Of a stretch of DNA of 64,000 nucleotides, positions 61,861 through 64,000 are shown piece by piece. Origin of the DNA: an uncultured Pseudomonadota bacterium (lineage in GTDB: Bacteria; Myxococcota_A; UBA796; CAJQPC01); assembly GCA_913060515.1 (NCBI GenBank), contig CAJXRZ010000003.1, positions 115,798 to 179,797 of the forward strand, read 5' to 3'. The notes under the pieces were generated by a model that was given only the letters and a program-made list of their open reading frames with translations, had not been told where the DNA came from and searched no databases. Both the position numbers and the translations under genes were made by a program. How positions within the stretch are numbered: position 1 is the first letter of the stretch; each line of letters begins with the position of its first letter.

Positions 61861-62730
61861 ATGCGTCGCCTTCCATTGCTCACCATCCTCGCGGTCCCGA
61901 ACCTGGCCTTCGCCGAAGCGCTCTGCACAGACTCCGTGGCTCTGCGCCAGAGCGACCGAGAGATGCTTGAGGCCCTCGAGGAGCTGGACCTCTCGACCAC
62001 GACCGAGTTGGACTGCTCACCGCTGGTGGTAAGCGTCCAGTCCATCGAGACCGGCGTAGCCGTCAGCGTGACCCTGCCCTGGGGCGAGACGGAGTCCAGG
62101 ACCTTGCCTTCTCACCGGGCGGCTGCCATTTGGGTTGACTCCTGGCTGGCCGGTGAGCGTTTGGGTGAGCTGATGGCGCCTGCAAGCGGCTCGAGCGTCC
62201 TGCTCTACAGCACCTTTGAGGATTGGCAGGCTGGCCGCAGCACAGGCCAGACCGAGGCCGCCGTCATCCAGAGCGCCTCCAACACGATGTGGCGTGTACA
62301 GGATGGGCTGCAGGAGTTCTACACCCTGGACCTGTCCATCTCTCAGGCCAAAGAGCATGGCCAGGTCTATGCCTTTCAGTTGGGCTCCCAGGTCTATCTG
62401 AACACCTCGAGCCCCCGCCCCAACCGATTGGCCAGCTACAGCCCAGTCATCTTGGTGGGCGCGTACGGCGTACTGCAAGACGAGGTCTGCGTGTGGGTGC
62501 CCCAGACCCAAGTCATGCCCGGTCACATGACCTGCGATGGCTTTGTCCGCCTGGTCGATCTGCGCACAGGCGAGACCGAGTCCGTGAGCAAGCTCAAGTT
62601 GAAGCGATGGCTGGAACAGGACCCCGAGCTGCGCGAGGCGTGGTCGAGTGAACGTCGGCGGAACGACGGAACCGTGCACCGCTACTTGGTCGAGCTGCTC
62701 AGCCGACAGCCTGACGTGGTGCTAGATTAG
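61861..62730 (+). CDS. Secreted protein of unknown function
   Basis: This 289-residue protein has signal MRRLPLLTILAVPNLAFAEA. AGGAG at 61851-61855 supports the ATG at 61861 over the ATG at 61837. The chain is mixed alpha/beta with three or four Cys (ALCTDSVALRQSDREMLEAL, TTELDCSPLVVS, DEVCVWVPQTQVMPGHMTC). No family is recognised. It lies 32 bp upstream of the ECF sigma-factor gene and could belong to its operon. Confidence 0.6.
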   Translation: MRRLPLLTILAVPNLAFAEALCTDSVALRQSDREMLEALEELDLSTTTELDCSPLVVSVQSIETGVAVSVTLPWGETESRTLPSHRAAAIWVDSWLAGERLGELMAPASGSSVLLYSTFEDWQAGRSTGQTEAAVIQSASNTMWRVQDGLQEFYTLDLSISQAKEHGQVYAFQLGSQVYLNTSSPRPNRLASYSPVILVGAYGVLQDEVCVWVPQTQVMPGHMTCDGFVRLVDLRTGETESVSKLKLKRWLEQDPELREAWSSERRRNDGTVHRYLVELLSRQPDVVLD

Positions 62731-62762
62731 CAGCGTGTCGCAGCTTCTCCGCCAGGAAAAAT

Positions 62763-63362
62763 GTGTCTGAGTCCAGGCCAGCCCTGCGCCTCGTGGAGGA
62801 GCAGCCCTCGGACCCGGAGCTCTTGGCCCTCTGCGCCCAGGGAGACGAGGCCGCGGCGACCGCCTTTGTGCTTCGGCACCAAGCTCTGGTTCACCGCTTC
62901 CTCTCCCGCATGTTGGGCGCCTCGGACCCGAGCGTAGAGGACCTGGCACAGAAGACCTTCTTGGCTGCCCTGCGCTCGGCCCAAAGCTACGCAGGTCGTT
63001 CCCAAGCCAGAACCTGGCTGCTTGGCATCGCCAACAACCAGGCGAAGATGGAGATTCGAGGCCAGATCCGCCGGAGAAAGGCGATGCAGGTCTTGGCCAC
63101 TTTGCGTCTCATTGAAGCGACAAGCCAAGGCCCAGAGGTAGAAGCCAAGAGCGCCGGACTCAGAATTCAGGCCGCCCTCTTGACCCTGTCCCCAGACCGG
63201 CGGGCTGCCTTCGTCTTGTGCGAAGTCGAGGGCATGACGGCCCTGGAAGCAAGCACCGTTCTCAACGCCCCTCAGGGCACCATTCGTCGCTGGAGGGCAG
63301 AGGCCCGCACAGCTCTGCAGCCAAAACTGCGCGACTTGATCGACCTTGGAGACGGCGCATGA
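62763..63362 (+). CDS. ECF-type RNA polymerase sigma factor
   Basis: This 199-residue sigma-70 family protein starts at GTG with AGGA a few nt upstream. Region 2 shows FVLRHQALVHRFLSRMLG and SVEDLAQKTFLAALRSA, then RSQARTWLLGIANNQAKMEI. Region 4 shows LSPDRRAAFVLCEVEGMTAL and a helix-turn-helix EASTVLNAPQGTIRRWRAEA. It lacks the longer regions 1 and 3 of housekeeping sigmas. Its stop overlaps the start of the FecR-like gene (ATGA), so that gene is the likely cognate anti-sigma or regulator. Confidence 0.92.
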   Translation: MSESRPALRLVEEQPSDPELLALCAQGDEAAATAFVLRHQALVHRFLSRMLGASDPSVEDLAQKTFLAALRSAQSYAGRSQARTWLLGIANNQAKMEIRGQIRRRKAMQVLATLRLIEATSQGPEVEAKSAGLRIQAALLTLSPDRRAAFVLCEVEGMTALEASTVLNAPQGTIRRWRAEARTALQPKLRDLIDLGDGA

Positions 63363-63971
63363 GCGACAAACGCCCCCCTCTTGAACAGCTGCCGACGCGC
63401 GAACTCAACGCACAGCAAGCCCAAGAATTCGCCCACAGCGTCGTAGACGACTGGAAGGGCGAAGCCCGCTCCGTGTGGCCCCGAGCGGCAGTGCTTGTCC
63501 TCGCCGCGGCAGGCTTGGTGTTGGGCCTGGGCTTGGCGCTCTGGAACACTCCCCCAGAGAGCCCAATCGGGCCCAGTCCGAGTCCCATCGCGTACTCCCC
63601 CCAGACACCGACCCAGGCCGATGACCGGATCACGGCCTCCCAAGGCGCCATCTTCGAAGTCTCCGGTGAGAGGGCTCAGCGCATGGTGACCCTGAGTGAG
63701 GGCAGCGTGTTCTGCGTGGTCGACGAGCGCGCGCCCGGCGAGGTCTTCCAGGTCGCCGTCGGGGAAGCCTTGGTCGAGGTCACCGGAACCCGGTTCGGCG
63801 TCATGGCCCTGGACGGGGACTTGGCGTCCCTTTGGGTGGAAGAAGGGAGTGTGTCCCTCACCTTGGAGGGCGGGAAACAGCTCGCCCTGCTCGCAGGGGA
63901 GAGCTGGCCACTGGAGACACCTCAAGCCACAAACGAACCCCGTCCACAAGCGCCCGCTCCGGAGCTCCCGC
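63359..63971 (+). CDS. FecR-domain transmembrane regulator (probable anti-sigma), 3' truncated by adapter
   Basis: The visible part encodes 204 residues. A short cytoplasmic N-terminus (MSDKRPPLEQLPTRELNAQQ) precedes one TM helix at about 40-60 (AAVLVLAAAGLVLGLGLALW). A periplasmic FecR domain follows: VTLSEGSVFCVV, FQVAVGEALVEVTGTRFGV and WVEEGSVSLTLEGGKQLALL. A Pro-rich stretch begins just before the break. It overlaps the sigma-factor gene by 4 bp, as in FecI/FecR-type pairs. The true reading frame stops being biological at 63971 because the remaining bases are sequencing adapter. Confidence 0.85.
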
Positions 63972-64000
63972 CTGTCTCTTATACACATCTCCGAGCCCAC
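63972..64000 (+). other. Nextera transposase adapter contamination at contig end
   Basis: The last 29 bases match the Tn5 mosaic end CTGTCTCTTATACACATCT followed by CCGAGCCCAC, the start of the Illumina Nextera read-2 adapter. This is not genomic sequence. Read on the minus strand it gives the well-known spurious peptide MGSEMCIRDR. Confidence 0.97.

Noticed and set aside
63272..64000. Long minus-strand open frame beginning MGSEMCIRDR at the right edge
   Set aside because: Its start is adapter sequence and the rest is antisense to the sigma and FecR-like genes.

Overview
The window is 64 kb of high-GC, gene-dense bacterial DNA. The gene content points to a member of the Myxococcota or a close 'deltaproteobacterial' relative. 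The signs are Asp/Thr-Gly/Ser-rich linkers after lipoboxes, many unique secreted lipoproteins, a DUF1844 protein next to bamD, a PilT-type motor ATPase, sigma-54-type promoters, a Myxococcus-type LexA box, and charged coiled-coil/beta-barrel envelope proteins. The lineage is inferred from style and families only. No rRNA, tRNA, CRISPR array, insertion sequence or prophage was seen. No gene-free stretch exceeds 300 bp; the longest is about 200 bp at 27731-27928. The right edge is artificial: the last 29 bases are Nextera transposase adapter, so the true contig ends at 63971 inside a FecR-like gene.

Layout. 1-3.5 kb: three envelope proteins, including a cytochrome b5/beta-barrel fusion. 3.5-13.4 kb: an exopolysaccharide locus. 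On the minus strand lie a Wza-type export protein, an initiating sugar-phosphate transferase, a Wzc-type tyrosine autokinase and a HEAT-repeat lipoprotein. On the plus strand lie a TIG-domain lipoprotein, a WecG/TagA glycosyltransferase and two tandem DNRLRE lipoproteins. 13.4-23.8 kb: a compact eight-gene minus-strand run with overlapping stops and starts. In transcription order it encodes a membrane alkaline-phosphatase-superfamily hydrolase, an LpxL-like acyltransferase, a membrane phosphodiesterase, a methyltransferase, a GT4 glycosyltransferase, a LETM1-like EF-hand protein, a DUF362 ferredoxin and a Reg_prop beta-propeller. This looks like an undescribed envelope-lipid or glycan modification operon.

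23.9-41.4 kb: a coiled-coil/barrel protein coupled to a membrane toroid protein; a sigma-54-promoted CILP/FAM171-like lipoprotein; ruvX divergent from cinA-recA with a LexA-type box between them; a PilT-like ATPase and alaS; an SDR dehydrogenase; bamD divergent from a DUF1844 gene; and two paralogous lipoproteins. 41.5-48.7 kb: an RluD-type pseudouridine synthase, a J-like/RodZ-HTH fusion, selA, a sensor histidine kinase, a DUF218 protein and xseA. 48.7-56.6 kb: two paralogous lipoproteins (one with a sigma-54 promoter) and a three-gene operon of two membrane AP-superfamily hydrolases plus a YfhO-like protein. 56.7-64 kb: a lipoprotein divergent from prfC, a Tat-type membrane protein, a CotH-kinase lipoprotein, a secreted protein and an ECF sigma factor overlapping a truncated FecR-type regulator.

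Recurrent themes are tandem duplication of lipoprotein genes, very short signal peptides without a basic n-region, AP-superfamily hydrolases with a Thr nucleophile and a shared LGY carboxy-terminal motif, and hairpin terminators. One 39-nt hairpin occurs twice with compensatory base changes in its stem.
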